A DNA stretch of 64,000 bases from Luteimonas endophytica (GCF_029887875.1 NZ_JARXRM010000043.1:285979-349978); one strand, 5' to 3'. Shown: positions 51,952 through 60,929, numbered from the stretch's first letter. A program made the numbers and translations. Notes: generated by a model not told the origin, from the letters alone.

Positions 51952-54900
51952 ATGAAGACGACGCGTCGAGGAGCTGAAAGCAAAGACCATTCGAGTGTGA
52001 CCTGCGGCTCGACCTGGGATTTCGCTGGTTGGAAGCGGATGGCGACTCTAGTCCTCAGCTATTTGCTAGCCGTAAGTGGAGCTTCTGCGCAGGTATATAC
52101 ACACGAAACCTATGGAAATGAGCTCGATAGATCGACCCGTGTCCAACCCTTGGACCATTCGGGTCAGTTTGGAGAGGTAGTCGACCTCAATTCTGGATCC
52201 GTCAGTTTCAGGAAAACTGTTGTAGAAGTTCCGGGTAACAACGAGCTCCGGGTCGCCATCGATTATGCGTTGAACCTCAAGACGAATGCGAGTAACGCAC
52301 CCACGTACTACTGGGATCGCGAACTGCCATACATTGAGGGAACCTACGGAAAAGACTCTGGCTGGGTCGTAGGCACGCCGGGAAACTACTCCAACCAGCG
52401 TTGCTCGCATCCAAGCGCAGCGGCTGGGGCTCCAGTGATCAGGTCCACCAAGCCGCCGATCAACAACTTCAACCGCGAAGAGTACTGGAACGGCAATAGT
52501 CTGGTTGTGCCGGGCGGGGAGGGCGGTGTAATCCGCCCAATCGACGCCGATGAGTCGCGTCCCTCTGGTATGGATGTTCGTTGGGCAACAAATTCGGGGT
52601 GGAGGTTCACTTGCTACCAGCTGGCAAGTGGGGGCGAGGGGTTCGTGGGGCATAGCCAAAATGGGGACAAGCTCTATTTCGGTGCTCCGGTCGCCGACAC
52701 CGAAGTCTTCCAGATCATGAATTCGTTCGCCCCCTATAACGACACGTGGATTGAGGTCGTCTCATACAGGATGTACTTGACAAGAATCGAAGACCGGTTC
52801 GGGAACTGGGTCAAGTACGAGCCGCATCAGGTGACGAGTAGCGATGGGCGAACAATAGCCATTGAGCGCTCGGGGTCGAACGTACTCTATAAGACCGGCG
52901 GCCGGACTTGGACGGTTTCCGGTAGTGGCGTTTCGAATCCAGACGGGTCATCGTGGTCACTGACGCGTTCCGGCCAGTTCGGTTGGGTGGGTTATCAGCA
53001 AGCCTTTGAAAATACGTGTCGGTCCGCGCAAGCGATTCCATCGTCCATCGGAGGCGTGGTGACCATCACGGTCATCGCAGAATCCGGGGTCAAGGGTGTC
53101 TTCCGAGTCGAGCCAAGAAAACATGGATACTCTTTCGTACCGTATCGATGTTATGTCAACACCCCGCCACACGGGCCCGGAAAGGAAGGGGGGCACAGCT
53201 ACCCCGACCAGTCGAACTACATGGATCAGGTCTCGCTGGTCTCGAGATCTGTTGAGGCTGCCGGCGTTCAGCCGTACCAGGAGGCGATCGACTACGGGCC
53301 GCTCAATGCATGCTATCAAAGCGGGTCCGTGACTCCGCCGGATCAATGCCAGTCGACTTCGCCAACGACAAGAACTGTAACTGTGACGAGGTCGGACGGG
53401 CACGTCCGCAAGCTGGTCTATGGGAACAGATGGGGACAGAACGCGGGACTTCTGCTTTCCGAGCAGATTGGTAGCACCCGGCGCACTGATCATTCCTATA
53501 CGTACCTCAATGAGCGAGTCCCGCGTGGATACGGCAAGCGGCAGTATCACTACAACATGCACGAATATAGGGTTGCTCGCCGAAGTAATACTACGATATC
53601 TCAGCAGGGCACGGTGTTCGTTTACAACGTCGAAGCGTTTGATTCATTTGCGCGCCCAACCCGGGTTACGCGATCCAGAAACCTCCCTGGCAGCCCCCTC
53701 AGGACCGAGTTGATTACCTATCACGACAATCTTGCCAGGTGGGTACTCGGTCAACCATCGCGACTTACTGTCAATGGCATCGTAGTGTCCGAGACCGGCT
53801 ATAGTAGCTACGCGCAGCCGCTGACGTTCAAGTCCTTCGGTAAACTCCAATGGACCCGCACTCACGATGTGGCCACCGCGGGGCAGATGGGCACGATCAG
53901 GACCGTCAAGGACGGCAATAACAACCTCACCACCCTGGCCAACTGGAAGCGAGGCATACCCCAATCCATCGTCTATGCCGACGGCACCACTCAGTCGGCC
54001 ATCGTCAACGACGCAGGCTGGATCACCCGTCTCACCGACGAGAATGGGTTCGCGACAAACTACGCGTACGACCCTATGGGGCGACTGAACCGCATCAGCT
54101 ATCCGACCGGCGACAGCACGGCCTGGAACGCTACGACGATCACGTTCGAGCAAAGAGCGGGGAGCGCTTATGGGCTTGCCGGCGGCCACTGGCGGCAGGT
54201 CGTTGGCACCGGCAACGGCCGCAGGCTCACCTATTTCGATGCGCTGTGGCGCCCGGTGTTAGTGCATGAGTACGACACCGCCGACGCGGCGACCAGCCGC
54301 TTCACCCGTTATGCGTACGATCACGATGGCCGAACGACCTTCACCTCGTACCCAGTACCCTCGGTCTCTACCCTATCAGCCGTTACCATGGGGACCCATG
54401 TCGCATACGACGCACTTGGGCGGAGGACTTCGGTGCGCCGGAACTCTGAGTTGGGGACCCTGACGACTGCCTATAGCTATCTAAGTAACGCAACCGGAAA
54501 CTACACAGTTATCACTGATCCTCGGGGCAACCAGACTCGCATCTGGCATCAGACGTTCGACCAGCCGAGCGAGGATTACCCCACCATCCTGACCTATCCG
54601 GGTGGGCGAACCGATATCACCCGCGACGTGTTCGGCAAGCCCGTGGCGATCACCCGCAGCGGTGGGGGCGTGTCGGCGACGCGAAGCTACGTCTATAACG
54701 CCAACCAGCTGCTCTGCAAGTCGATCGACCCGGAAACCCGCGCCACCATCTATGCCCATGACGGCGCCGGCAATCTGACCTGGAGTAGGACAGGGTCATG
54801 GCACACCAGCACTACCACTTGTAATGTCGACTCGGTTCCAGAGGTCGAGCGGACAGTCCGCACCTACGATAAACGCAACCGGCTTAGGTCCGTGACGTAC

Positions 54901-56796
54901 CCGGACCACGTCGGCGACACGACCTATACCTACACCCCCGACGGCCTGCTGGCCCAGGCGCTTGCTGTGAATGGCAGCAACCTGGTCTACAACAACTACG
55001 TGTACAACAGGCGCCGGCTGCTCACCGGCGAATCGATGGATTGGAACAATCTCCATTTCGGGATTGGCTATGGCTACAACGCCAACGGGCACTTGGCCTC
55101 GCATGTCTACCCCGGCAACGTCGCGGTGAGCTACGCGCCCAATGCGCTGGGCCAGCCCACCCAGGCCGGCACGTGGGCAGCCAATGTCACCTACCACCCC
55201 AACGGAGCAATCAAGCAGTTCACCTATGGAAATGGCGTAGTCCATAGGATGACCCAGAATGGAAGGGGGCTGCCGGACCGTATCCGCGACGCATACAGCG
55301 GCACAACCAGCCCGATCGTGCCGATCGATGATAGCTACGACTACGACGGCAACGGCAATGTCGTGGCGATCAGCGATGGCCGTTCCGGCCAGCGTGGCAA
55401 CCGGGACATGACCTACGATGGACTCGACCGGTTGACCGGCGTCGACTCGCCTATGTTCGGGACGGCGCTCTACACATACGATGCGTTGGACAATCTGCGC
55501 CGTGTCAAGCTAGGCGTCACACCCATGCGACCGGCCCGAGATCACACCTATCAGTACGACGCCCAGAATCGGCTCTCGCGTATCGTCAATACGACGGGCG
55601 GGGCGGTGGTGGCAGATCTGACCTACGACCCGGAGGGAAACGTAGCGAGCCGCACCGGCGCGAGCTACAACTTCGACCTCGGCAACCGGCTGCGCAGCTC
55701 AAACCAAGACGGCATCCATAGTACTTACGTGTACGACGCTCACGGCCACCGGGTGCGTGACCTCAATGGCGGTTCGAAATACGCGCAGTACAGTCGCGAC
55801 GGCACCTTGATGTTCGCCAGGAACCTGCGAGGTGGTGCGAGGGATCACCAGTACATATACCTGGGCGGCCGATTGGTGGCCATCCGCACGAAAAACAACG
55901 AAACGGATGCTGTGTCCAATCAGTATCAACATACGGACGTACTGGGCAGCGTCATTGGCCGTAGTAGCCAAGGTCGTACCAGTGTGTTCTTCAACGAGTA
56001 CGAGCCGTATGGCGCACTGAGCAATCGGGCGAATCAGGACCAGCCAGCCTACACTGGCCACGTACACGACGTGGCGAGCGGTCTGACGTACATGCAGCAG
56101 CGCTATTACGATCCGGTGCTAGGTTTATTCCTTAGCGTTGATCCGGTTACCGCAACTAGCAACCCAATCTCGCAGTTTCATCGTTATCGGTACGCAAACG
56201 GCAATCCCTACAGGTTTACCGACCCAGATGGCCGGGAGTCCGTAGGAGAAATGATCGATGCTGGTGCTGAGGGGTGTGGTCCAGTTTCCTGCGCCGGTTG
56301 GGCTTTTCTAAGGGGTGCGTGGGGTAGTCTGGGAGCAGAAGGCGTCAGTCAATGGTATGACAAGGGCTGGGCGTCGGCGGGTGGCGGAAACAGGATAGGC
56401 GCGGGACTTGAACTTGCGGCTGTTCTGCCTCCATTGAAGCTCCTGGGCAGCGCGAGGCTTCTCGCTAAGGAGGGAGTTAACGCAATTGGATTCAGCCGTG
56501 CGCAATTGCAACAGAAGTTCAAACATGCGGCTGATTTTGGCGTATCTGGAAGCCCTAACAATCGCACGCTGGCTGAATTCAGCACTGCCATCCAGCGTCA
56601 CGTTGATGGTGATTCGACAATCGCGATTCAGGGTACGTATGCCAGAGGAAATCTGGCCGTGACTCATTTCGTTGATCCAAACACGGGACTCAACGTGATG
56701 AGAGACGCGTCAGGAAACTTCTTGTCGGGATGGCGACTTAGTGAACAGCAACTCAAGCATGTTCTTGAAACTGGAAGGCTCGGAGGTGGAAGGTGA
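51952..56796 (+). CDS. RHS repeat protein with colicin D-like tRNase tip
   Basis: A 1614-residue RHS/YD-repeat toxin. Order: signal peptide (ATLVLSYLLAVSGASA, cleavage near residue 47), N-terminal region, YD repeats from about 620 (YAYDPMGRLNRISYPTGDST, YDALGRRTSVRR), the RHS core end (TDVLGSVIGRSSQGRTSVFF, SGLTYMQQRYYDPVLGLFLS) and NPYRFTDPDGRES near 1423. The C-terminal toxin (about 1518-1610) matches the colicin D RNase domain: LQQKFKHAADFGVSG, IAIQGTYARGN, VTHFVDPNTGLNVM, GNFLSGWRLSEQQLKHVLE. Colicin D cleaves tRNA-Arg anticodon loops. An immunity gene overlaps the stop. The RHS shell is thought to encapsulate the toxin until delivery. Confidence 0.88.
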   Translation: MKTTRRGAESKDHSSVTCGSTWDFAGWKRMATLVLSYLLAVSGASAQVYTHETYGNELDRSTRVQPLDHSGQFGEVVDLNSGSVSFRKTVVEVPGNNELRVAIDYALNLKTNASNAPTYYWDRELPYIEGTYGKDSGWVVGTPGNYSNQRCSHPSAAAGAPVIRSTKPPINNFNREEYWNGNSLVVPGGEGGVIRPIDADESRPSGMDVRWATNSGWRFTCYQLASGGEGFVGHSQNGDKLYFGAPVADTEVFQIMNSFAPYNDTWIEVVSYRMYLTRIEDRFGNWVKYEPHQVTSSDGRTIAIERSGSNVLYKTGGRTWTVSGSGVSNPDGSSWSLTRSGQFGWVGYQQAFENTCRSAQAIPSSIGGVVTITVIAESGVKGVFRVEPRKHGYSFVPYRCYVNTPPHGPGKEGGHSYPDQSNYMDQVSLVSRSVEAAGVQPYQEAIDYGPLNACYQSGSVTPPDQCQSTSPTTRTVTVTRSDGHVRKLVYGNRWGQNAGLLLSEQIGSTRRTDHSYTYLNERVPRGYGKRQYHYNMHEYRVARRSNTTISQQGTVFVYNVEAFDSFARPTRVTRSRNLPGSPLRTELITYHDNLARWVLGQPSRLTVNGIVVSETGYSSYAQPLTFKSFGKLQWTRTHDVATAGQMGTIRTVKDGNNNLTTLANWKRGIPQSIVYADGTTQSAIVNDAGWITRLTDENGFATNYAYDPMGRLNRISYPTGDSTAWNATTITFEQRAGSAYGLAGGHWRQVVGTGNGRRLTYFDALWRPVLVHEYDTADAATSRFTRYAYDHDGRTTFTSYPVPSVSTLSAVTMGTHVAYDALGRRTSVRRNSELGTLTTAYSYLSNATGNYTVITDPRGNQTRIWHQTFDQPSEDYPTILTYPGGRTDITRDVFGKPVAITRSGGGVSATRSYVYNANQLLCKSIDPETRATIYAHDGAGNLTWSRTGSWHTSTTTCNVDSVPEVERTVRTYDKRNRLRSVTYPDHVGDTTYTYTPDGLLAQALAVNGSNLVYNNYVYNRRRLLTGESMDWNNLHFGIGYGYNANGHLASHVYPGNVAVSYAPNALGQPTQAGTWAANVTYHPNGAIKQFTYGNGVVHRMTQNGRGLPDRIRDAYSGTTSPIVPIDDSYDYDGNGNVVAISDGRSGQRGNRDMTYDGLDRLTGVDSPMFGTALYTYDALDNLRRVKLGVTPMRPARDHTYQYDAQNRLSRIVNTTGGAVVADLTYDPEGNVASRTGASYNFDLGNRLRSSNQDGIHSTYVYDAHGHRVRDLNGGSKYAQYSRDGTLMFARNLRGGARDHQYIYLGGRLVAIRTKNNETDAVSNQYQHTDVLGSVIGRSSQGRTSVFFNEYEPYGALSNRANQDQPAYTGHVHDVASGLTYMQQRYYDPVLGLFLSVDPVTATSNPISQFHRYRYANGNPYRFTDPDGRESVGEMIDAGAEGCGPVSCAGWAFLRGAWGSLGAEGVSQWYDKGWASAGGGNRIGAGLELAAVLPPLKLLGSARLLAKEGVNAIGFSRAQLQQKFKHAADFGVSGSPNNRTLAEFSTAIQRHVDGDSTIAIQGTYARGNLAVTHFVDPNTGLNVMRDASGNFLSGWRLSEQQLKHVLETGRLGGGR

Positions 56797-57074
56797 GTAG
56801 AGAGCTGGAGGAATATATAGACTTGATCGACGAGTACTTGAGCTCTTCTATTGACTCAAGTCATTTTTGCAATCGATTTATTGCAAAGTTCAAACTAGCA
56901 GCCGAACTGCCGGAGCATGAGTTCAGCATTCTAGATCAGTTATTTTCTGACGCCGATTGCTTTACCGAGGACCAAGGACTTATAGCGTCTAATCCGGAAC
57001 TCTACATCAATGCCGACCAGTTGAAGGAGCGAGCCGCGGAGGCGCTCGCAGCGCTGGTGAAAGAAGCTGGTTGA
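56793..57074 (+). CDS. Colicin D-type immunity protein
   Basis: A 93-residue acidic helical protein with features of the colicin D/ImmD-like immunity family: YIDLIDEYLSSSIDSSHFCN, FSILDQLFSDADCFTED and LKERAAEALAALV. The start is the GTG at 56793 overlapping the RHS stop (GTGA), with GGAGG upstream, so toxin and antidote are coupled. It would bind the tRNase domain of the preceding RHS protein and block its active site. Confidence 0.8.
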   Translation: MSRELEEYIDLIDEYLSSSIDSSHFCNRFIAKFKLAAELPEHEFSILDQLFSDADCFTEDQGLIASNPELYINADQLKERAAEALAALVKEAG

Positions 57075-57124
57075 GGCGGTCGCTCCATAACCCAGGCCGA
57101 GGTCGTGTCCCGGCTGCGTACCAG

Positions 57125-57265
57125 GCGGACAGGCGCAAGCGCCCGAGATAGATATCGCCGAGCTGGCCGATTGCCTGGCGGTGATGGCGGCGCAGGCCAC
57201 CGTGGTGCTGGAGGCGATGTCGTGGCCGGCCCACCGGCAGGCCGCGGCGGATGGGCCGGCGCAAA
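57125..57265 (+). pseudogene. XAC0095-like fragment
   Basis: The reading DIAELADCLAVMAAQATVVL followed by EAMSWPAHRQAAADGPAQ parallels DELAVCLEVLAAQAERVLDE and VTWPAERVVGGDRPRA of the intact copies. There is no start or end, and a transposase relic cuts it off on the right. A related fragment is at 61648. Confidence 0.55.
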
Positions 57266-57345
57266 AACAGGGGTCAGAGTCGACTTTCTCATGACTCGCC
57301 AGGCACGGATCCCCGGTGCGTCGCGGCATCTAGTCTTCCTCGACC
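57266..57345 (+). pseudogene. REP-associated transposase (RAYT) 5' relic
   Basis: AACAGGGGTCAGAGTCGACT then TTCTC immediately precedes ATGACTCGCCAGGCACGGAT, encoding MTRQARIPGASRHLVFLD. This is similar to the N-terminus of REP-associated tyrosine (Y1) transposases (MTRxARIxxPGxxHHV), with two residues lost and the rest deleted. The type II repeat core here is the same as in the icmF insertions. Confidence 0.55.
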
Positions 57346-57459
57346 CGGCCATACGTCCACGCTGTAGAGGGGGGCGGGACGCTATCTGAGTTTTGAGCTC
57401 CGCCGTTCAAGATGGGCCAGAGCCTTGACAAGCCTCCAAACCGGTAGCAATCTCGCTCC

Positions 57460-57688
57460 AAGGAGCGTCGAAACTCCTCTAACAGCGGTACCCACCTCCG
57501 ACAAACCGGTGGGTTTTTTGTGCCCGCGCTGCTGCAGGCACGACCGACGCGATGCCTGCGTCGGGAGGGCGGCTAATACAACACCCTTCGGGGAAATACG
57601 CCCGCCGTCTGTTAGCGGTTTCGAACCTCCCGACTTCCCGTCCGCCGTGCCGCGGTGGGCGGCCACTTCATGGAAGGAGGAGGCAACG
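57460..57688 (+). ncRNA. Candidate structured leader RNA, copy B
   Basis: Second copy of the leader described at 47982. P1 is CTAACAG (57479-57485) with CTGTTAG (57609-57615), replacing CTACAAG/CTTGTAG of copy A through two compensatory pair changes. The terminator hairpin is at 57491-57519. GTGCC/GGCAC (57520-57541) encloses a different loop. P2 GTCGGGAGG (57560-57568) pairs with CCTCCCGAC (57626-57634). The small hairpin has a TTCG tetraloop (57584-57593) where copy A has GCAA. A TTGACA -35 box lies at 57425-57430. Confidence 0.72.
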
Positions 57689-58513
57689 ATGTCGAACCGT
57701 GAATCGAACGATCTGCAGGTGCGGGGCTATTTCCTGCCGGAGGACAGCCAGTTCCGGCTGAAGAAGCTGCATGACCACATGGTGTTCCTGTCGCACCTGG
57801 CGCAGCCGCGCACGCATGACGAGGACGAGACGGGCTGGGGGCCCCAGATCAGCGGGGACGAGCTGGCCGTCTGCCTGGAGGTGCTGGCCGCCCAGGCCGA
57901 GCGCGTGCTGGACGAGGTGACATGGCCGGCCGAGCGGGTGGTGGGCGGCGATCGGCCGCGGGCCCGCGATGAGGACGACGTGCTGGAGGCACCGGCACGG
58001 GCCAGTGAGGCGTTGGCCGCCGGCGCACAGGATGACGAGGCTGAAGCGGCGTCGGCCGCAGGCACGCAGGACGACGAAGTGGGCGAAGCACCGGGCGCCA
58101 AGGAGGGCGACGAGGCAGACCAGGCGGACGCCGCCGCGACGGCGGAGGAGGCAGACGCCCCGCTCGTCTTCGGCATGACCATGGACCAGCTGGACACGCT
58201 CAACCGCCTGCACGACCGGCTGCATGCCTACGGCGACCTGGTCTTCGGCATCGAGCGAATCGACCTGGCCGACGGCACGCTGACGATGCTGGGCGATGCG
58301 ATCTTCGAAGAGGCCGAAGCCGCAAGCGACCTCATGGACAAGGTGGCCGGTCAGGCGCTTCCCGATGCGTCCAGGCGACGAAACCGCGTACGCGAGGAGC
58401 CCGCGATCTACGGCGTACCGGCCAGCCCGGGCTTGGCGGGTGACGCAACCATGCCGTTGCTGCCGCCGCCCGCGGGTACGGGCTGGCGCCCGCAGGCGCC
58501 CACCCGCCACTGA
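57689..58513 (+). CDS. XAC0095-like protein, copy B
   Basis: A 274-residue protein, same length as copy A at 48210 and nearly identical over the N-terminal 100 residues and the 70-residue second block. Differences cluster in the acidic middle (APARASEALAAGAQ versus ELEQAGEALAAGAQ) and the Pro-rich C-terminal tail (YGVPASPGLAGDATMPLLPP). The shared block, including leader and about 90 bases past the stop, is about 1.17 kb, so it arose by segmental duplication. It lies upstream of the NucA-type mini-RHS cassette. Function unknown. Confidence 0.75.
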   Translation: MSNRESNDLQVRGYFLPEDSQFRLKKLHDHMVFLSHLAQPRTHDEDETGWGPQISGDELAVCLEVLAAQAERVLDEVTWPAERVVGGDRPRARDEDDVLEAPARASEALAAGAQDDEAEAASAAGTQDDEVGEAPGAKEGDEADQADAAATAEEADAPLVFGMTMDQLDTLNRLHDRLHAYGDLVFGIERIDLADGTLTMLGDAIFEEAEAASDLMDKVAGQALPDASRRRNRVREEPAIYGVPASPGLAGDATMPLLPPPAGTGWRPQAPTRH

Positions 58514-58627
58514 TCGATCAGGGCGCGGTGCCGGGCTCGGTCACGATCCCCGGCACCGCGCCCGTGCGATCCGTGTGCGTTGGTGCAGGTACAAGACCGG
58601 GGTCGGGTTCGCCTACCGGCGGCCCCA

Positions 58628-58791
58628 CCGGTCGGACCGAGGGGCTGCTGGCGCGAGCGCCAGCCGGTGGACTTGCTGGTCTCCGCGCGGGGGTAGATCA
58701 CTGGCCTGGGCCCGCGACAGCCGGTACTGGGCAAGGGGTGCGGGCGGGCCTATATTCCGACCGTGCCCAGGAAGGACTCAGGGGGAGTCAT
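58628..58791 (+). promoter_or_regulatory. Conserved 5' region of mini-RHS gene
   Basis: This 164-base region recurs at 62155-62322 before the other mini-RHS gene. Both copies contain GGCGCGAGCGCCAGCCGGTG (with one base change), a CCTATATTCCGACCGTG segment with a TATATT -10-like box (58750-58755) and the ribosome site GGGGGAGTCAT. It looks like a shared promoter plus leader. The -35 box is not clear. Confidence 0.6.
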
Positions 58792-59880
58792 ATGGACATC
58801 GACCAGCGCCGCACCACTCGCGGCATGCGTTTCGGTTCTGACGTGAGCGCTAAGCCGCCCGGATCCGCGGGTCGGAGGGATGGCCAAGCGGAGGGCCTCG
58901 CAGCCCGCGCTGTCGTCCTGCTGCTCGCCCTGCTGGCTGGGTGCTTGCTCCCCGCCGGGGCCGCGTTCGCGCAAACCACGGTGAAGTACATCCACACCGA
59001 TGCACTAGGCTCGGTGGTCGCGGTGACCGACCAGAACCGGAACGTGCTCGAGCGCCGCGAGTACGAACCCTACGGCCAGCAGCTCACGCCGGTTCTGGCG
59101 GATGGGCCGGGCTACACCGGGCATGTGCAGGATGCGGCCACTGGGCTGACGTACATGCAGCAGCGCTATTACGATCCGGTGATCGGAGGTTTCTTGTCCG
59201 TCGATCCGGTATCGGTTGATACAACTACGGTCCGAAACTTTTGTCGCTACTGCTATGCCAGTAACAACCCTTACAAGTTCACCGATCCAGATGGGAGAGA
59301 ATCCGCCCAAATTCATCTCGATAGAGATGTTCGTGATTTTGGATCTGGAAGAATCTCCAAGCAGGAGTATTTCGACAACATAGGAGCTAGGGCTGCCGGC
59401 GCAGGAATTGGAGCTGCGGTTGTCGGTGGAACTATCGTCGCGGCGCCGTTTGCTGCTGATGCCGGTGTGGCGGTACTCGCCAATCCTGGCGCTGTGGCTA
59501 CTGCGACGGAGATTGCAGCGGGCGCAGCTGGCGTAACGGGAACTGCCGGCGCGGTAGCGAAGACGATCACCTTATCGGCAAGGGCTCAAGGCCAAGCGGC
59601 GATACATGCAAGGGATGCAATTGCCGCCGGGAAGCCGAGTGTACTTACAATTGCGCGAGATGGAGCCGGTGCTAATCGTGCAGCTTCCATTGGCGGGATG
59701 GCCAAAGTGCCAGGGAAGCATCTGGATGAGTATCCGCCTGCAATGTTCAGGGAGGGTGGCGCAGGCGCTAGTGTGCGAGCAATCAGTCCTGCGGACAACA
59801 TGAGTGCTGGCGCATGTATAGGAAATGCATGTCGAGGCTTGGCGGACGGTGCTCGCGTGCGTATAGAAGTGGGAGACTAA
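58792..59880 (+). CDS. Exported mini-RHS with NucA/NucB-type DNase
   Basis: A 362-residue protein: a long N-terminal region and signal (VVLLLALLAGCLLPAGAAFA, cleavage near residue 61), the RHS tip (YIHTDALGSVVAVTDQNRN, YTGHVQDAATGLTYMQQRYY, NPYKFTDPDGRES), an Ala/Gly-rich hydrophobic stretch (about 200-275) and a C-terminal domain. The latter, KHLDEYPPAMFREGGAGASV then SPADNMSAGACIGNACRGL, matches the NucA/NucB extracellular DNase family (D-E-Y-P-x-A, E-G-G, N-x-x-x-G). YD repeats are missing. The next gene encodes a ComJ/Nin-like inhibitor, as in Bacillus NucA-Nin. Confidence 0.82.
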   Translation: MDIDQRRTTRGMRFGSDVSAKPPGSAGRRDGQAEGLAARAVVLLLALLAGCLLPAGAAFAQTTVKYIHTDALGSVVAVTDQNRNVLERREYEPYGQQLTPVLADGPGYTGHVQDAATGLTYMQQRYYDPVIGGFLSVDPVSVDTTTVRNFCRYCYASNNPYKFTDPDGRESAQIHLDRDVRDFGSGRISKQEYFDNIGARAAGAGIGAAVVGGTIVAAPFAADAGVAVLANPGAVATATEIAAGAAGVTGTAGAVAKTITLSARAQGQAAIHARDAIAAGKPSVLTIARDGAGANRAASIGGMAKVPGKHLDEYPPAMFREGGAGASVRAISPADNMSAGACIGNACRGLADGARVRIEVGD

Positions 59881-59884
59881 GAGA

Positions 59885-60268
59885 ATGACAAGCTTTAATC
59901 TATTCGTTTCCTACTCGCAGATTGCTGTTTTTTGGCCCACTCTTGAGAATCCGTTTAGCTCGTGGACAGAGGGGGAGGTGGAACGAGGTTTTACTTTCCG
60001 GCCAGGAAGTGTCTCGTTCAAGACCACGACAGAATCTGGGGACTATTCATTGGAAGTCTTCGACGATTCCATTGGCGGGTCTCCTAACAGTGAGTGCGTC
60101 ACCTCAGTTGAGGTGCCATTTGAAGTGCCAGAGAACGGTGAGGTTGAAATAGCATCGATTTCAGATGGCTGTGTAATTTCAGTTACACCTGGGACCGTAC
60201 AGTTGCGCTTTGAAGAACTTGAAAATAATGTTGTGAGAATATCATTCTTGCGAAAGAGCTCGGGATGA
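59885..60268 (+). CDS. ComJ/Nin-like DNase immunity protein
   Basis: A 127-residue cytosolic protein. The N-terminus FNLFVSYSQIAVFWPTLENP, then SSWTEGEVERGFTFRPGSVS and the later VEVPFEVPENGEVEIASI align in pattern with ComJ (Nin) of Bacillus, the inhibitor of the NucA nuclease (SYxQFxVF, WTxxxxxxGY, VPFxVxxNG). It begins 4 bases after the NucA-type mini-RHS stop. Toxin and inhibitor families therefore match each other independently, which strengthens both assignments. Confidence 0.8.
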   Translation: MTSFNLFVSYSQIAVFWPTLENPFSSWTEGEVERGFTFRPGSVSFKTTTESGDYSLEVFDDSIGGSPNSECVTSVEVPFEVPENGEVEIASISDGCVISVTPGTVQLRFEELENNVVRISFLRKSSG

Positions 60269-60411
60269 AGAGAGATCCAAGGTAGGAGAAATTTGCAGAG
60301 CCTAAAGCTTCATGCCGCACACCCCTGCGTTTCCGCACATAGACTGCGCATAGTCTGAAGATTGAAGAACATGGGTCAGAGTGGAGTGGCCTCGGTTCTT
60401 CGGACATTGGA

Positions 60412-60431
60412 CCTAGGGCGCATACCCTAGG
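60412..60431. repeat. CCTAGGG palindrome
   Basis: CCTAGGG, six-base loop, CCCTAGG in the 223-base gap after the ComJ-like gene. GGGTCAGAGTGGAGTGG (60373-60389), resembling the type II repeat core, lies upstream. No gene is seen in the gap. Confidence 0.5.
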
Positions 60432-60491
60432 CGATTGAACGGTGGAATTCCTAGCCTGATTGATTCAGCGTACGACGAAAAGAGGTAGGAG

Positions 60492-60929
60492 ATGAACGCG
60501 ATTGGGTGTCTTCGACCGATCCTCCAGCTCTTGATTCTCGGTGTATTGGCAGGCTGCAGCTCTAGTGCGGAAATTCTCTATGTCCATGTGCAAGAGATCG
60601 ACGAAGAAGCAGTCGTCGAGGTTGGAATTGATTATGAAGATGCGGGCTTCATCAAGAGGCGGGAGGTTTACGCGTATATAGTGGTTACTGAGTGCGATGG
60701 AAATGGAGTAAGGTTTCCTATCGAGCCATGGGTTTCAGGGCAGCGCGTTTCTGAGTTCGTCTTCCCGGTCGAGCCCGAGATCACGAAACTGTCGGGAGGT
60801 ATGCCGATGAAGGTATTCGAGTCGTATCGGCGCCCGTGTGCCGCTCTGGAGGGCGGAAGTTATTATTTGGGAAAGATCACCTCCGCGTCTGTCCCCATCG
60901 ATGACTGGCCGAGCTCCACATCGGACTGA
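60492..60929 (+). CDS. Lipoprotein, possible orphan immunity protein
   Basis: A 145-residue lipoprotein with signal ILQLLILGVLAGC (lipobox LAGC, Cys22) and a short acidic mature part (EIDEEAVVEVGIDYEDAGF, ECDGNGVRFPIEPW). No family was recognised. It has the size, location and AT-rich coding style of RHS immunity genes but no toxin directly upstream, so it may be an orphan left after loss of its toxin. The ribosome site is AGGTAGGAG. Confidence 0.6.
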   Translation: MNAIGCLRPILQLLILGVLAGCSSSAEILYVHVQEIDEEAVVEVGIDYEDAGFIKRREVYAYIVVTECDGNGVRFPIEPWVSGQRVSEFVFPVEPEITKLSGGMPMKVFESYRRPCAALEGGSYYLGKITSASVPIDDWPSSTSD

